In this document: piece after piece, positions 17,855 through 27,486 of the stretch | How positions within the stretch are numbered: position 1 is the stretch's first letter | Layout: the number at the start of each line of letters is the position of its first letter | Assembly (NCBI RefSeq): GCF_004328705.1 | Contig: NZ_CP035319.1 | Coordinates: 3,596,001-3,660,000 of the forward strand | Origin: Rhodococcus sp. ABRD24 | GTDB lineage: Bacteria; Actinomycetota; Actinomycetes; Mycobacteriales; Mycobacteriaceae | Direction of reading: 5' to 3' | Length of the DNA: 64,000 nt | Position numbers and translations under genes: made by a program | The notes under the pieces: generated by a model | Database searches by the model: none | Told to the model about the DNA's origin: nothing | Seen by the model: the letters and a program-made list of their open reading frames with translations, nothing else

Positions 17855-18760
17855 ATGACGAGCCTGCTCGACAAGCCGATCAAGGCGCCTGCGTTTCAGG
17901 GTGTCGGCCTCCGCCGCCGCGCCACCGATCTCACCGCCACGGTGCTGGTCACCCTGTCCGTCCTCGTAGCGCTCGTCCCGCTGGTGTGGGTGTTGTGGAC
18001 GGTGGTCGTGAAGGGGATCGGGGCCGTCACATCGCAGACGTGGTTCACGAACTCGCTCAGCGGCCTGTCCGCGTCGGCGGAGGGTGGCGGCGTCTACCAC
18101 GCACTCGTCGGAACGCTCATCCAGGGGCTGGTGTGCGCGGCGCTGTCCGTTCCGCTCGGCCTGTTCGTTGCGGTGTACCTCGTCGAGTACGCGGGTAAGT
18201 CCCGGCTCGGCAAGCTCACGACGTTCATGGTCGACATCCTCAGCGGCGTCCCGTCGATCGTCGCGGCACTGTTCATCTACGCGCTCTGGATTGCGACGTT
18301 CGGCTTCCCGAAGTCTGCATTCGCGGTTTCACTTGCGCTGGTGCTACTGATGGTTCCGGTCGTGGTCCGCAGCACGGAGGAAATGCTGCGGATCGTGCCC
18401 CACGACCTGCGAGAAGCGTCGTACGCGCTAGGTGTGCCGAAGTGGAAGACCATCGCGCGCATCGTGGTTCCGACGGCGCTGCCCGGAATCATCACCGGCG
18501 TCATGCTCGCGCTGGCCCGCGTGCTCGGCGAGACTGCGCCGCTGCTGATCCTGGTGGGATACGCACCGTTCATCAACTTCAACCTGTTCGGTGGGGAGAT
18601 GGGCACGCTGCCCGGTGTGATGGTGGCCGAGATGAACAACCCGACGGACGCCGGATCCAACCGGATCTGGGGCGCTGCGCTGACCCTGATCCTGTTGATT
18701 GCAGTGCTCAACATCGTCGCCAAGACGATCGGTCACTTCACGTCGGCGCGCAACAAATGA
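17855..18760 (+). CDS. pstA: Phosphate ABC transporter permease PstA
   Basis: 301 residues with six membrane spans. The conserved [14 protein letters not shown] segment and the coupling loop [18 protein letters not shown] are clear. It forms the membrane channel with PstC. The start is three bases after the pstC stop. Confidence 0.95.
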   Translation: MTSLLDKPIKAPAFQGVGLRRRATDLTATVLVTLSVLVALVPLVWVLWTVVVKGIGAVTSQTWFTNSLSGLSASAEGGGVYHALVGTLIQGLVCAALSVPLGLFVAVYLVEYAGKSRLGKLTTFMVDILSGVPSIVAALFIYALWIATFGFPKSAFAVSLALVLLMVPVVVRSTEEMLRIVPHDLREASYALGVPKWKTIARIVVPTALPGIITGVMLALARVLGETAPLLILVGYAPFINFNLFGGEMGTLPGVMVAEMNNPTDAGSNRIWGAALTLILLIAVLNIVAKTIGHFTSARNK

Positions 18761-18854
18761 GCACCGAATCGGTGGCGATCGACGAAATCGTCACATCCCC
18801 CGAATCTCGTCAGCACATACTCGAGCTAGCGCTCACATCAGTAGGGAGCCGGTA

Positions 18855-19631
18855 ATGGCCAAGCGTCTGGATCTCAAGGACGTCAACATCTACTACGGCA
18901 AGTTCCATGCCGTCGCCGATGTCGGTCTGTCGGTGCCCCCGCGCAGCGTGACGGCCTTCATCGGCCCGTCTGGTTGCGGCAAGTCGACGGTGCTGCGCTC
19001 GCTCAACCGCATGCACGAGGTCACCCCGGGCGCTCGGGTGGAAGGCTCGGTGCTGCTCGACGGCGAGGACATCTACGGCTCGTCCGTCGACCCGGTCGGG
19101 GTGCGCAAGACCATCGGCATGGTGTTCCAGCGACCGAACCCTTTCCCCACCATGTCCATTCGCGACAACGTTGTTGCCGGCCTCAAGCTGCAGGGTGAGC
19201 GCAACAAGAAGAAGCTCGACGAGGTCGCCGAGGAGTCGCTGCGCGGCGCCAACCTGTGGAACGAGGTCAAGGACCGGCTGGACAAGCCGGGCGGCGGCCT
19301 TTCCGGCGGTCAGCAGCAGCGTCTGTGCATCGCACGGGCCATCGCGGTCTCACCCGACGTGTTGCTGATGGATGAGCCGTGTTCCGCGCTGGATCCCATC
19401 TCGACCCTCGCGATCGAGGATCTCATCACGGAGCTGAAGAAGGACTTCACCATCGTGATCGTCACGCACAACATGCAGCAGGCCGCGCGTGTGAGTGACC
19501 AGACGGCGTTCTTCAACCTCGAAGCCACCGGTAAGCCGGGCCGCCTCATCGAGATCGACGACACCGAGAAGATCTTCTCCAACCCCACCCAGAAGGCTAC
19601 CGAGGACTACATCTCCGGCCGCTTCGGCTGA
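18855..19631 (+). CDS. pstB: Phosphate ABC transporter ATP-binding protein PstB
   Basis: 258-residue ATPase energising PstSCA (PhoT in mycobacteria). Walker A is GPSGCGKST, the Q-loop is FQRPNPFP, the signature is LSGGQQQRL and Walker B is [13 protein letters not shown]. The ATG at 18855 follows ggagccggta; the frame is open upstream within the pstA 3' end but without family similarity. In M. tuberculosis phoU (phoY2) follows directly; here about 18.8 kb of accessory DNA intervenes. Confidence 0.96.
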   Translation: MAKRLDLKDVNIYYGKFHAVADVGLSVPPRSVTAFIGPSGCGKSTVLRSLNRMHEVTPGARVEGSVLLDGEDIYGSSVDPVGVRKTIGMVFQRPNPFPTMSIRDNVVAGLKLQGERNKKKLDEVAEESLRGANLWNEVKDRLDKPGGGLSGGQQQRLCIARAIAVSPDVLLMDEPCSALDPISTLAIEDLITELKKDFTIVIVTHNMQQAARVSDQTAFFNLEATGKPGRLIEIDDTEKIFSNPTQKATEDYISGRFG

Positions 19632-19644
19632 TCTGGTCGCGGCG

Positions 19645-20655
19645 CTACTCGGCTACAGGGGTTGTCTGACCCGTGGACGAATTCGCCAGCCGGACTTCGG
19701 CGAGCAGGCCGTGATGATCCGAGTCGACGATCTCGATCCGTTCGAGTGACGTCACGGCGGCACCCTTGGTGATGATGCGGTCGATCCCGATGAACGCGGG
19801 AAGCCGGCGGTTTGCCGGCATCGTCGGTAGCAGTCCCGCGCCCACCTGGTCGGCGGCGTCGGAGTAACCGCCGGTGAGTAGGTCTCTGTACTGGCGTTGG
19901 GTGTAGCTCGCGTTGAAGTCCCCGCTCGCGATTACGTTGTCGCGCAGCGCATCCGATTCGAACTCGCCGCGCAGCCTCCGCAGGTCCGCCGCCCACTGCT
20001 GTGCTGGGAACAGGTAGGCGGGCGCGGGGTGAACAGCGAACAGGGCCACCGGTTCCCGGAGACCGACATCGACGTCGGCTGCGAGATTCGCCGACTGGAA
20101 TCCGTCGAGGTTGCGGGTATTCGACAGTGGGAACCGGCTGTAGATGCCGCTGCCCTCCCCACCCGGACCGTACGACACGACGAAGCGGTGCGGTAGAAGG
20201 ACGTCCAGTCCTGCGGTGCCCAGTGCCTCGATGTACTCGTCGGTGAGTTCCTGGACGGTGAGGATGTCGACGCCGCGATCCTGGACGGTGCGGACCAGCG
20301 CGTCGGGATCAGCCTGCCCGATCTTGATGTTGGCTTGCATGATCGTGATCGAGGGGCCGGACGGGTCGGCGGGCGCGGCGCCGTCCGCGCTGGCAATGTA
20401 GAGCGGGCTGAGCATCCAGGCGCCGAGCGCGCATACGACGAGACACGCGGCCTCGGCTACCCATCGCCGGGAGACCGCGGCGACGACCGCGCCGAGCATG
20501 GCCACGAGGAGCAGCACCGGGGTCTGCCCGGCGAGGAGCACGACGAAGCGGTTCTCGACGGATACCTTCGACGCCAACAGACCCATCGCGCCCAGTAGTC
20601 CGCAGCATGCCGCGAAGGACCCAGCGGTCCTCCGGGTGTTCTCGCGATCGATCAC
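19645..20655 (-). CDS. Membrane-anchored endonuclease/exonuclease/phosphatase family protein
   Basis: 336 residues. Three hydrophobic helices lie in residues 12-85, followed by an extracytoplasmic EEP domain. Catalytic positions are visible: Asn in IMQANIKIG, Glu in TVQELTDEYI, Asp and Asn in SGDFNAS, and the Asp-His pair in VDSDHHGLLAEV. EEP enzymes cleave phosphodiester or phosphoester bonds; proteins of this layout are common in Actinobacteria with no settled substrate. It converges on pstB with only 13 bases between the stops. Confidence 0.85.
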   Translation of the reverse strand: MIDRENTRRTAGSFAACCGLLGAMGLLASKVSVENRFVVLLAGQTPVLLLVAMLGAVVAAVSRRWVAEAACLVVCALGAWMLSPLYIASADGAAPADPSGPSITIMQANIKIGQADPDALVRTVQDRGVDILTVQELTDEYIEALGTAGLDVLLPHRFVVSYGPGGEGSGIYSRFPLSNTRNLDGFQSANLAADVDVGLREPVALFAVHPAPAYLFPAQQWAADLRRLRGEFESDALRDNVIASGDFNASYTQRQYRDLLTGGYSDAADQVGAGLLPTMPANRRLPAFIGIDRIITKGAAVTSLERIEIVDSDHHGLLAEVRLANSSTGQTTPVAE

Positions 20656-20934
20656 CGTTCGATCATGCCTGGTTCCGCGGACTGTCGACCCACGGCTTTC
20701 TTGACGACGGTCGTGCTCACCGTGTCATTCGGATCGGTAGCGAAACATGAGCCGAGTGTCTCACGCCGAACGAAGGTTTGGGCGTTAACTGCAACCTTGA
20801 TGCAAATGTCCGAATCGCCCAAACATTGCTGTGTCTTTGACTACGCTCCAGCGGCAAGTCGGGTGCCACGCCGGGTGCGTTGAGAGGACCGCGTTGCGCC
20901 CGAAACGGAGTTGCCAACCCGAAGAGGATGACAG

Positions 20935-22155
20935 GTGAAACTGAAGACATTCGCCCCGGCAATCGCGGCGCTCGCTGCGGTCGGTCTCGTGGTTACCGGT
21001 TGCAGTGACAACAGCTCCGCGGAGCCCACGGAGAACGCAGCAACCGGAAACCCGATCAAAGTGGGTCAGATCCTTCCGATCGAGGCGGGAGGCGTTTCGG
21101 TCGGAAGCCAGGCGGCTGGTATGAAGGCCTCGATCGCGGCGCTCAACGACCGTGGGGGAGTCGAGGGCCGCCCGCTCGAGCTCATCCAGTGTGATTCGAT
21201 GGGCAACCCCAACAAGGAAGTCGACTGCGCCAACACGATGGTCACGGAGGGCGTGACTGCGACACTGGCCGACTTCACCCCGGCTTCACCGGAATCGGTA
21301 TCGCAGATCCTCGCGACAGCAGGCATTGCGCGGATCGGCATGAACCCGATGAACATCGCGGACTTCACCTCTCCCAACGTGTTCACCCCGTTCTCCGGAT
21401 CGCTTCTGACTCTGTACGGGAACGTCGACGCGCTGGTTTCGCAGGGTAAGACGAAGCTCTCGCTCATGCGACCCGATGTGCCGGTCGCGGCGATGCTCAG
21501 CAAGATGCTCGCGCCTGCCGTCCAGGCCAAGGGCGCCGAGATCGTCAACGAGGTGGCGGTGGGTGCCGGTGCTACCGACTACACGCAGTTCATTGCGGCT
21601 GCCGAGCGTAACGGTGCGCAGGGCGTGATCATGGCACTGACTGCCACCGAGGCCAACCAGATCGCCGAGGCCTTCGAACAGCTCGGATCCAAGCTTGGAT
21701 TTGCACTCGCTGCAACGGGATTCACGCAGACCGATCTGCAGAATCTCGGAACGTTCGCGACCTCGTCGATCTACACGAGCCCGGTGCCGGCGCCGTCGTC
21801 GAGTACCGACCAGTTCCCCGGTCTGGTTCCGTTCCTCGAGGACATGTCGGCGGCGAAGGAGCAGGCGCTCGAGCGCCCGAACCTCAATGGCACCGAACTG
21901 TTCTCCTGGCTTTCGGTGCGCGCGTTCAGTGAGGTCGTCAAGACGATCGACATCATCGACGCGCCCTCGGTGATGACTGGCTTCCAGAATGCGAAGGACA
22001 TCGACATGCTCGGCCTGGTGCCGACCTGGACCCCGAATGCGGTTCAGCCGCTCGGGATTTTCCAGCGCGTATCGAATTCGATGATGTACCGCATGACGTT
22101 CGACGGTGACTCGATGGTCACCGATCCGAACATGTTCGATCTGCGGACTCAGTAA
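20935..22155 (+). CDS. Branched-chain amino-acid-type ABC transporter substrate-binding lipoprotein
   Basis: 406 residues with a lipobox at VVTGC and a periplasmic-binding-protein type 1 fold of the LivJ/LivK class (KVGQILPIEAGGVSVGSQ, then LNDRGGVEGRPLELI). The ligand cannot be read from sequence; related proteins bind branched-chain amino acids, amides, urea or aromatic compounds. GTG follows gaagaggatgacag. It heads a three-gene transporter operon. The 279-base gap before it presumably holds the promoter, but no convincing -35/-10 pair was found. Confidence 0.88.
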   Translation: MKLKTFAPAIAALAAVGLVVTGCSDNSSAEPTENAATGNPIKVGQILPIEAGGVSVGSQAAGMKASIAALNDRGGVEGRPLELIQCDSMGNPNKEVDCANTMVTEGVTATLADFTPASPESVSQILATAGIARIGMNPMNIADFTSPNVFTPFSGSLLTLYGNVDALVSQGKTKLSLMRPDVPVAAMLSKMLAPAVQAKGAEIVNEVAVGAGATDYTQFIAAAERNGAQGVIMALTATEANQIAEAFEQLGSKLGFALAATGFTQTDLQNLGTFATSSIYTSPVPAPSSSTDQFPGLVPFLEDMSAAKEQALERPNLNGTELFSWLSVRAFSEVVKTIDIIDAPSVMTGFQNAKDIDMLGLVPTWTPNAVQPLGIFQRVSNSMMYRMTFDGDSMVTDPNMFDLRTQ

Positions 22156-22161
22156 CACCTT

Positions 22162-22200
22162 CGGTTCGGGGCGCGGGATCGACCACCGCGCCCCGAACCG
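22162..22200 (+). other. Intercistronic hairpin
   Basis: A 15-base perfect stem (arms begin CGGTTCGGGGCGCGG) with a 9-base loop, between the binding-protein stop and the permease start. There is no T-run and the operon continues, so it is more likely a partial terminator or an RNA-stabilising element that raises binding-protein output over the permease. Confidence 0.7.
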
Positions 22201-22218
22201 GCTCTACCGGAGGAATGC

Positions 22219-24963
22219 ATGACAGAACTGCTGCAGTTCGCCATTCTCGGACTCGGCGCGGGCTCGGCGTATGCGTTGCTGGCACAGGGCGTCGTCCTCG
22301 TCTACCGCGGATCCGGCGTCGTCAACTTTGCACAGGGTGCGATCGCCATGGTCGCCGCCTACGTGTGTCTGGAAACCCTGCAGCGCGATCACGGTTGGTC
22401 GATGCTGCCTGCCTTTGCGGTGGCGGTACTGGTGGCGGGAGCCATCGGGTTCGCGTTCCAGCAGTTGGTGCTGCGCTGGCTCGCCGCGGCGGCGCCGATC
22501 GTCCGGCTTGCCGCAACGTTGGGTCTGCTGGTGATTCTGCAGGCCGGTGTGCAGCAGTACTACGGTTCGAAATCCATTCGGGTGCGGGCATTTCTGCCCA
22601 ACGATGCCTACCACTGGGGTGACATCGTCGTTCAGCAGGACCGTCTGATCCTGCTCGCGATCGCAGTGGCGACCACCGTGGCACTGTGGGCGGGCACGCG
22701 GTACACACGGGTGGGACTGGCGATCACCGCGGCCGCGGAGAACGAACGGGCCACCGCCGCACTCGGGTGGTCCCCGCAACGATTGGCGACGCTCACGTGG
22801 ACGGTCGGTGGCGCCCTCGCCGGGGCGGCCGGTGTCCTGGTGGCGCCGCTCACGGGCCTGACGCCCACCGCGTTCGTCGTCATCGTCACCGTTTCGGCGC
22901 TCGCGGCGGCGCTGCTCGGAGGTTTCCGCTCCTTCCCGCTCACGCTCCTCGGTGGACTGTTGCTCGGGGTCGGAGAGAGTGTGGTGGTCCTGTACCAGGA
23001 CGACATTCGAGACCTGCTCGGCATGGAGACGCTCACCGGGATCAACCGGGCGGTGCCCTTTCTGGTGATCCTCGTGGTACTCGTCGTGCAGGGTAAGGGG
23101 CTGCCGCTTCGCAGTCACGTCTCTGATCGGCTGCCGCGGCTGGGATCCGGCGAGATCCGCTGGGTAACAATGATCGTCGCCGTGACGGCGCTCGCGACTG
23201 TCGTGATCGCCTTCAGTGGCGACTGGCTGCGGTCGTTGACCTTCACATTGGCGGCCGCGGTGTTCCTGCTCTCGATCGTCGTGCTTACCGGCTTCGCGGG
23301 CCAGCTGTCCCTCGCGCAGTACACCGTCGGCGGGCTCGGCGCGCTGGTCGCGGCCCGTCTCGTCGGTCAGGCCGGGTGGCCGCTGGGCCCGGCAGCCCTG
23401 GTCAGCGTGGCAGGTGTGATCGCGGTCGGTGTGTTGTTCGCGTTGCCGGCTCTGCGCACACGCGGCGTGAACCTGGCGGTGGTCACACTCGGGCTCGGAT
23501 TCACGGTGCAGGAGATGGTGTTCAACAACCCGACCCTCACCGGCGACAAGATCGAGGGCGCCGTTCGCATCGAGAAGGTGATGCTGCTCGGATTCGACGT
23601 TTCCGCCACCCGGCACCCGGAGCGCTGGGCGTTGCTGTGCCTGATCGTGCTGGTGCTGGCAGCGCTGATGGTCGCGAACTTGCGGCGCTCAGGTACCGGA
23701 CGTCGGCTCATCGCCGTGCGTACCAACGAGCGCGCTGCTGCATCGTTGGGGATCAGCGTGTTCGCCGTGAAGATCTACGCGTTCGCGGTCGCTGCCGGGC
23801 TCGCTGCCGTCGCCGGGATTCTGTTGGGGCTGCGCAATATCGCGGTCACCTACGGCGATTTCAACGTCTTCGCATCGATCAACGCGGTGGTCCAGGCGGT
23901 TACCGGCGGCCTGGGATTCGTGCTGGGCAGCGTCATCGGTGCCATGCTGGCACCGGGCGCGATACTCAGTCGTCTGGTCGAAAGTGGTTCAGGGACCGGA
24001 ATTGCCGCGACACTGATCGGCGGTGTCGTTCTCATCCTCATCCTGCTCACCAACCAGAACGGCATCGCGGACATGTTCTCGCGGGTCCGTGGGGCGGTGG
24101 AGCGGAGGATTCCCCATCGCGCTGCCCGACACCATCGAGTGCACCGGCTGTCCGAGGTCCGCAACTTCGAGCTCGAACCCGTTGCCCCGGTGACGCTCAC
24201 GGTACGCGATCTCACCGTGCGGTTCGGCGGCGTGACGGCCGTCGAGGGCGTGAGTCTCAGGGTGGAGCCGGGACAGGTTGTCGGGCTGATCGGGCCCAAC
24301 GGGGCGGGTAAGACGACGGTGATCGATGCCGTCACCGGATTCGTTGCACCATCGTCCGGTGCGGTCCTGCTGGGGGACCGTGACGTGGTCAAGTGGGGTG
24401 CCGCGCGACGCTCGCGGGCCGGCCTGCGGCGCTCGTTCCAGTCGCTCGAGCTGTTCGAGGACATCACCGTCGCCGAGAACATCCATGCGGGCGACGACGC
24501 CGCCCGCGGATGGACCTGGTTGACGGACCTGATCATGCCCGGACGCCACCGCTTCTCGCCGACGGCATCGGCCGCGCTACGCGACTTCGAACTCGCCGAC
24601 GACCTGGACGCCTTCCCCGGTCAGCTTTCGTACGGGCGTCGCCGTCTGGTCGGGATTGCCCGTGCAGTCGCCTCCGGTCCGTCGGTGGTGCTGCTCGACG
24701 AGCCAGCTGCCGGCCTGGATGACGCAGAGAGTCGTGAATTGGCGCACTGCATAAGGGAATTGGCGGATCGACAGCGAGCATCGGTACTGCTCGTCGAACA
24801 CGACATGGACCTGGTGATGTCGACCTGTGATCGGGTGGTGGTGCTGGAGGCGGGACGGGTGATCGCGGAGGGCACCCCGGCCGAGATCGCGCGCGATGAG
24901 CGAGTGCGCGACGCCTACCTGGGCGTGGAGGAGGACAACGAGATGACGGGTACGGCCACATGA
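22219..24963 (+). CDS. LivH-LivM-LivG fusion: two permease domains plus ATPase in one chain
   Basis: 914 residues combining what are usually three proteins. Residues 1-295 are a LivH-type permease (GSGVVNFAQGAIAMV), about 310-600 a LivM-type permease (GFAGQLSLAQYTVGGLGAL), and about 655-914 a LivG-type ATPase with GPNGAGKTT near residue 691, signature LSYGRRRLVGIA near 803 and VVLLDEPAAGLD near 823. The signature has Arg where most have Gln. The stop overlaps the next gene by four bases. With the binding protein and LivF-type ATPase it forms a complete importer. Confidence 0.92.
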   Translation: MTELLQFAILGLGAGSAYALLAQGVVLVYRGSGVVNFAQGAIAMVAAYVCLETLQRDHGWSMLPAFAVAVLVAGAIGFAFQQLVLRWLAAAAPIVRLAATLGLLVILQAGVQQYYGSKSIRVRAFLPNDAYHWGDIVVQQDRLILLAIAVATTVALWAGTRYTRVGLAITAAAENERATAALGWSPQRLATLTWTVGGALAGAAGVLVAPLTGLTPTAFVVIVTVSALAAALLGGFRSFPLTLLGGLLLGVGESVVVLYQDDIRDLLGMETLTGINRAVPFLVILVVLVVQGKGLPLRSHVSDRLPRLGSGEIRWVTMIVAVTALATVVIAFSGDWLRSLTFTLAAAVFLLSIVVLTGFAGQLSLAQYTVGGLGALVAARLVGQAGWPLGPAALVSVAGVIAVGVLFALPALRTRGVNLAVVTLGLGFTVQEMVFNNPTLTGDKIEGAVRIEKVMLLGFDVSATRHPERWALLCLIVLVLAALMVANLRRSGTGRRLIAVRTNERAAASLGISVFAVKIYAFAVAAGLAAVAGILLGLRNIAVTYGDFNVFASINAVVQAVTGGLGFVLGSVIGAMLAPGAILSRLVESGSGTGIAATLIGGVVLILILLTNQNGIADMFSRVRGAVERRIPHRAARHHRVHRLSEVRNFELEPVAPVTLTVRDLTVRFGGVTAVEGVSLRVEPGQVVGLIGPNGAGKTTVIDAVTGFVAPSSGAVLLGDRDVVKWGAARRSRAGLRRSFQSLELFEDITVAENIHAGDDAARGWTWLTDLIMPGRHRFSPTASAALRDFELADDLDAFPGQLSYGRRRLVGIARAVASGPSVVLLDEPAAGLDDAESRELAHCIRELADRQRASVLLVEHDMDLVMSTCDRVVVLEAGRVIAEGTPAEIARDERVRDAYLGVEEDNEMTGTAT

Positions 24964-25685
24964 CGATCATGACGGACGATCGGGCCGCGGAACGCACGAC
25001 GGTGCTCGAATGCGACGGCGTCAGCGCCGGATACGGCGGCGCCGCGGTGTGCCGGGACCTGAATCTCACCGTGCACGCGGGTGAGGTGGTCGCCCTCATC
25101 GGCGCCAACGGTGCGGGCAAGACCACCACGATGCTCACGGCGGCCGGGGAGCTGCCCCCGATCGCGGGCCGACTGCGGGTACTCGACGCGTCGCGGCCGA
25201 CGTCGTTGGCGCGGCTCGCGCGGAGCGGACTGAGCTACGTCACCGAGGAGCGTTCGGTGATCCGTGGATTGACGGCGGGCGAGAATCTTCGGTTGGCGGG
25301 GGTGACTGCCGACTCGGCGTGCGCGATCTTCCCCGAGTTACGCAGCCTCCTCGCGCGGCCCGCCGGATTGTTGTCGGGCGGCGAGCAGCAGATGCTGACC
25401 CTCGCCCGGGCGCTGGCCCGAAAGCCGAAACTGCTACTCGCGGACGAGCTTTCGCTGGGCCTGGCCCCACAGATCGTGCGCCGGCTACTGGCCGTAGTCC
25501 GCGAGGCGGCCACGAGTGAGAACCTCGGAGTGCTGTTGGTGGAGCAGCACGTCCGCCAGGTCCTCGAGGTGGCGGACCGGGTGTACGTGATGCGCCGGGG
25601 TCGGATCATCCTCGAAGGTGCCGCCTCCGATATCGCCGCCGACCTCGATGCAGTTCAGCGGGCTTACCTGTCCGGCGGAGACTGA
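24960..25685 (+). CDS. LivF-type ABC transporter ATP-binding protein
   Basis: 241 residues: Walker A GANGAGKTT near residue 48, signature LSGGEQQMLTLARAL, then LLLADELSLGLAP as Walker B. The QHVRQVLEVADRVYVMRRG segment is typical of LivF. The ATG overlaps the stop of the fusion gene. Immediately after its stop lies IS3 debris, so the operon's natural downstream neighbour has probably been lost. Confidence 0.93.
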   Translation: MTIMTDDRAAERTTVLECDGVSAGYGGAAVCRDLNLTVHAGEVVALIGANGAGKTTTMLTAAGELPPIAGRLRVLDASRPTSLARLARSGLSYVTEERSVIRGLTAGENLRLAGVTADSACAIFPELRSLLARPAGLLSGGEQQMLTLARALARKPKLLLADELSLGLAPQIVRRLLAVVREAATSENLGVLLVEQHVRQVLEVADRVYVMRRGRIILEGAASDIAADLDAVQRAYLSGGD

Positions 25686-25973
25686 CCGCGCGCGAACAAC
25701 GTTGAGCAGTCAGGACATCCGGGTGATCTCGGTGGTGGCGCACTCCGCGGCCATCAGCTCGAAGCGCTCTACTTCTGCTGATTCGCGGCAGAGTTCCCCC
25801 AAGGACTACGTCCAGGGAGGGACCCCCAGCCGACGCTTTTTTCAGGAAGGCGATGTCCTTCTCCTGGTTGGCGACCCACTTACCGAGCAGGCCCTCGTTG
25901 AGCCCGAGGTCACGGGCGACCTCGGCGATCGTGCGGCCCGAATCGATCACGCGGTGGGCGGCCTCGATCTTGT
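25686..25973 (-). pseudogene. IS3-family transposase remnant (orfA and orfB fragments)
   Basis: Reading on the minus strand, KIEAAHRVIDSGRTIAEVAR and GLNEGLLGKWV are the helix-turn-helix of an IS3 OrfA. A deletion then leads to EKDIAFLKKASA, the normal OrfA end. In another frame FELMAAECATTEITRMS, the beginning of OrfB, meets a stop. Its 5' end is cut by the left end of the IS21-type element, so the IS21 element came later. Confidence 0.8.
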
Positions 25974-25988
25974 TGTCGACGACGAGTG

Positions 25989-26029
25989 AAAACTGATCAG
26001 GTGTCGACGAACGAAAACTGACCACCCTG
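25989..26029 (+). repeat. Left inner terminal repeat of the IS21 element
   Basis: 41 bases containing two copies of AAAACTGA(T/C)CA 25 bases apart, the multiple-repeat end structure typical of IS21. The mirror copy is at 27357-27397 on the opposite strand. Confidence 0.8.
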
Positions 26030-26045
26030 CAACAAGCCTTGTGGG

Positions 26046-26891
26046 GTGATGAGTGTGGAGGGTTGGGCGGAGATCCGCCGGTTGCATCGGTCCGATGAGT
26101 TGCCGATCAGCGAGATCGCGAGGCGGCTGGGGATCAGCAGGAACACAGTCAGGTCCGCGTTGAACAAGGACCGTCCGCCGAAGTATGAGCAGCCGCCACG
26201 ACCAAACCTTGCGGACGCTGTCGAGCCGCAGATCCGGGTGTTGCTGGCGGAGTGGCCGACGATGCCGGCGACGGTGATCGCCGAGCGAATCGGGTGGCAG
26301 TACTCGATGACCACGCTCAAGGACCGCATCCGGCTGATCCGGCCCGAGTATCTCGGTGTCGACCCCGTCGACCGGGTTTCGTATGAGCCGGGGCAGATAG
26401 CCCAGTGCGACTTGTGGTTCCCGGAGACGAAGGTCCCGGTCGCACCTGGTCAGGACGGGGTGCTGCCGGTGCTGGTGATGACGTTGGCGTTCTCACGGTT
26501 CATCACTGCGACGATGATCCCGTCCCGTCAGGGCGGCGACATCCTGTCAGGCATGTGGGCGTCGATCTCCCAGGTCGGGAGGGTCGCCAAGACCCTGGTC
26601 TGGGATCGGGAAGCCGCCATCGGGGGGGGGACCGGGAAGGTGACGACCCCAGCGGCCGGGTTCGCGGGAACGTTGGCGACGCAGATCAAGCTCGGCCCGC
26701 CCCGGGATCCGGAATACAAAGGCATGGTCGAACGCCACAACGGCTATTTGGAGACCTCGTTCATCCGCACCGCGCACTTCCCGGCGATTAAAACCCTCGA
26801 AGATTTCAACCTCGACCACCTACCGAGCTTGCGGCGTGACGTGTTGGCGCACTTGGCCACCGGAACGTTCGTCGCGAAAGCAGAGACGTGA
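26046..26891 (+). pseudogene. istA: Truncated IstA transposase fused to an internal IstB segment
   Basis: 281 codons. The N-terminal helix-turn-helix (ISEIARRLGISRNTVRSAL) and the DDE catalytic core are present: Asp in AQCDLWF, Asp in VWDREAAIGG, Glu in GMVERHNGYLE. After about residue 258 the sequence switches to the middle of IstB (LRRDVLAHLATGTFVAKAE), so the IstA C-terminus and the IstB N-terminus have been deleted. Intact IstA is usually 400 residues or more. Confidence 0.85.
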
Positions 26892-27349
26892 TCCTCCGTG
26901 GCCCACCCGGCATCGGGAAAACCCACCTCGCGATCGGGCTCGGGATCAAGGCCGCGCACGCCGGCTACTCGGTCCTGTTCGACACCGCCAGCAACTGGAT
27001 CGCCCGACTCGGCGCCGCACACCACGCAGGACGGCTCGAAGCCGAGCTGAAGAAGATCCGCCGCTACAAACTCATCATCGTCGACGAGGTCGGCTACATC
27101 CCGTTCGACCAGGACGCCGCCAACTTGTTCTTCCAGCTCGCCGCATCCCGCTACGAACAAGGTTCGATCATGGTCACCTCGAACCTGCCCTTCGGACGCT
27201 GGGGCGAGACCTTCTCCGACGACGTCGTCGCAGCCGCCATGATCGACCGCCTCGTCCACCACGCCGAAGTCCTCACCCTCACCGGCGACTCCTACCGCAC
27301 CCGGCAACGACGAGAACTCCTCGCCAAAGACCGAGCTGGCAACAACTAA
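26888..27349 (+). pseudogene. istB: IstB helper ATPase, 5'-truncated and frameshifted
   Basis: Walker A GPPGIGKTHLA, Walker B KLIIVDEVGYIPF and the C-terminal MIDRLVHHAEV block are intact. It continues the IstB similarity of the previous frame after a one-base slip near 26886, where a Lys-Ala-Glu-Asn codon series seems to have lost one A. No N-terminal domain, so no functional IstB is made. Confidence 0.82.
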
Positions 27350-27356
27350 CCGACGC

Positions 27357-27397
27357 CAGGGTGGTCAGTTTTCATCCGTCGCTCACTGATCAGTTTT
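27357..27397 (-). repeat. Right inner terminal repeat of the IS21 element
   Basis: Reverse complement of the left repeat with few changes; contains GAAAACTGACCACCCTG and AAAACTGATCA on the minus strand. Together with the left copy it defines the element's ends. Confidence 0.8.
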
Positions 27398-27486
27398 GGT
27401 CCGTCGTTGACACTCCGATCCCGCTATCTCGGTGTCCGCTGCCCGGGGGAACCTCAACGTGCCTGCCGGAGCGGCTGCGGGCCGTG

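Larger units (their letters stand above)
25974..27412 (+). mobile_element. Decayed IS21-family insertion sequence
   Basis: Bounded by related ends: TGTCGACGACGAGTG at the left and, on the opposite strand, TGTCAACGACGGACC at the right, each followed inward by the same 41-base repeat. The internal istA and istB genes are joined by a deletion and frameshifted, so the element cannot move by itself. I found no matching target duplication next to the ends. It lies 74 bases from the old end of the CRISPR array. Confidence 0.8.

Noticed and set aside
26622..26630. Run of nine G in the istA remnant, considered as a phase-variable tract
   Set aside because: The gene is already broken by deletion and a frameshift, and the run is in frame here, so switching would have no effect.
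25960..27425. Target-site duplication of the IS21 element
   Set aside because: The bases next to the two ends (CTTGT and CTCCG) do not match; no duplication can be claimed.
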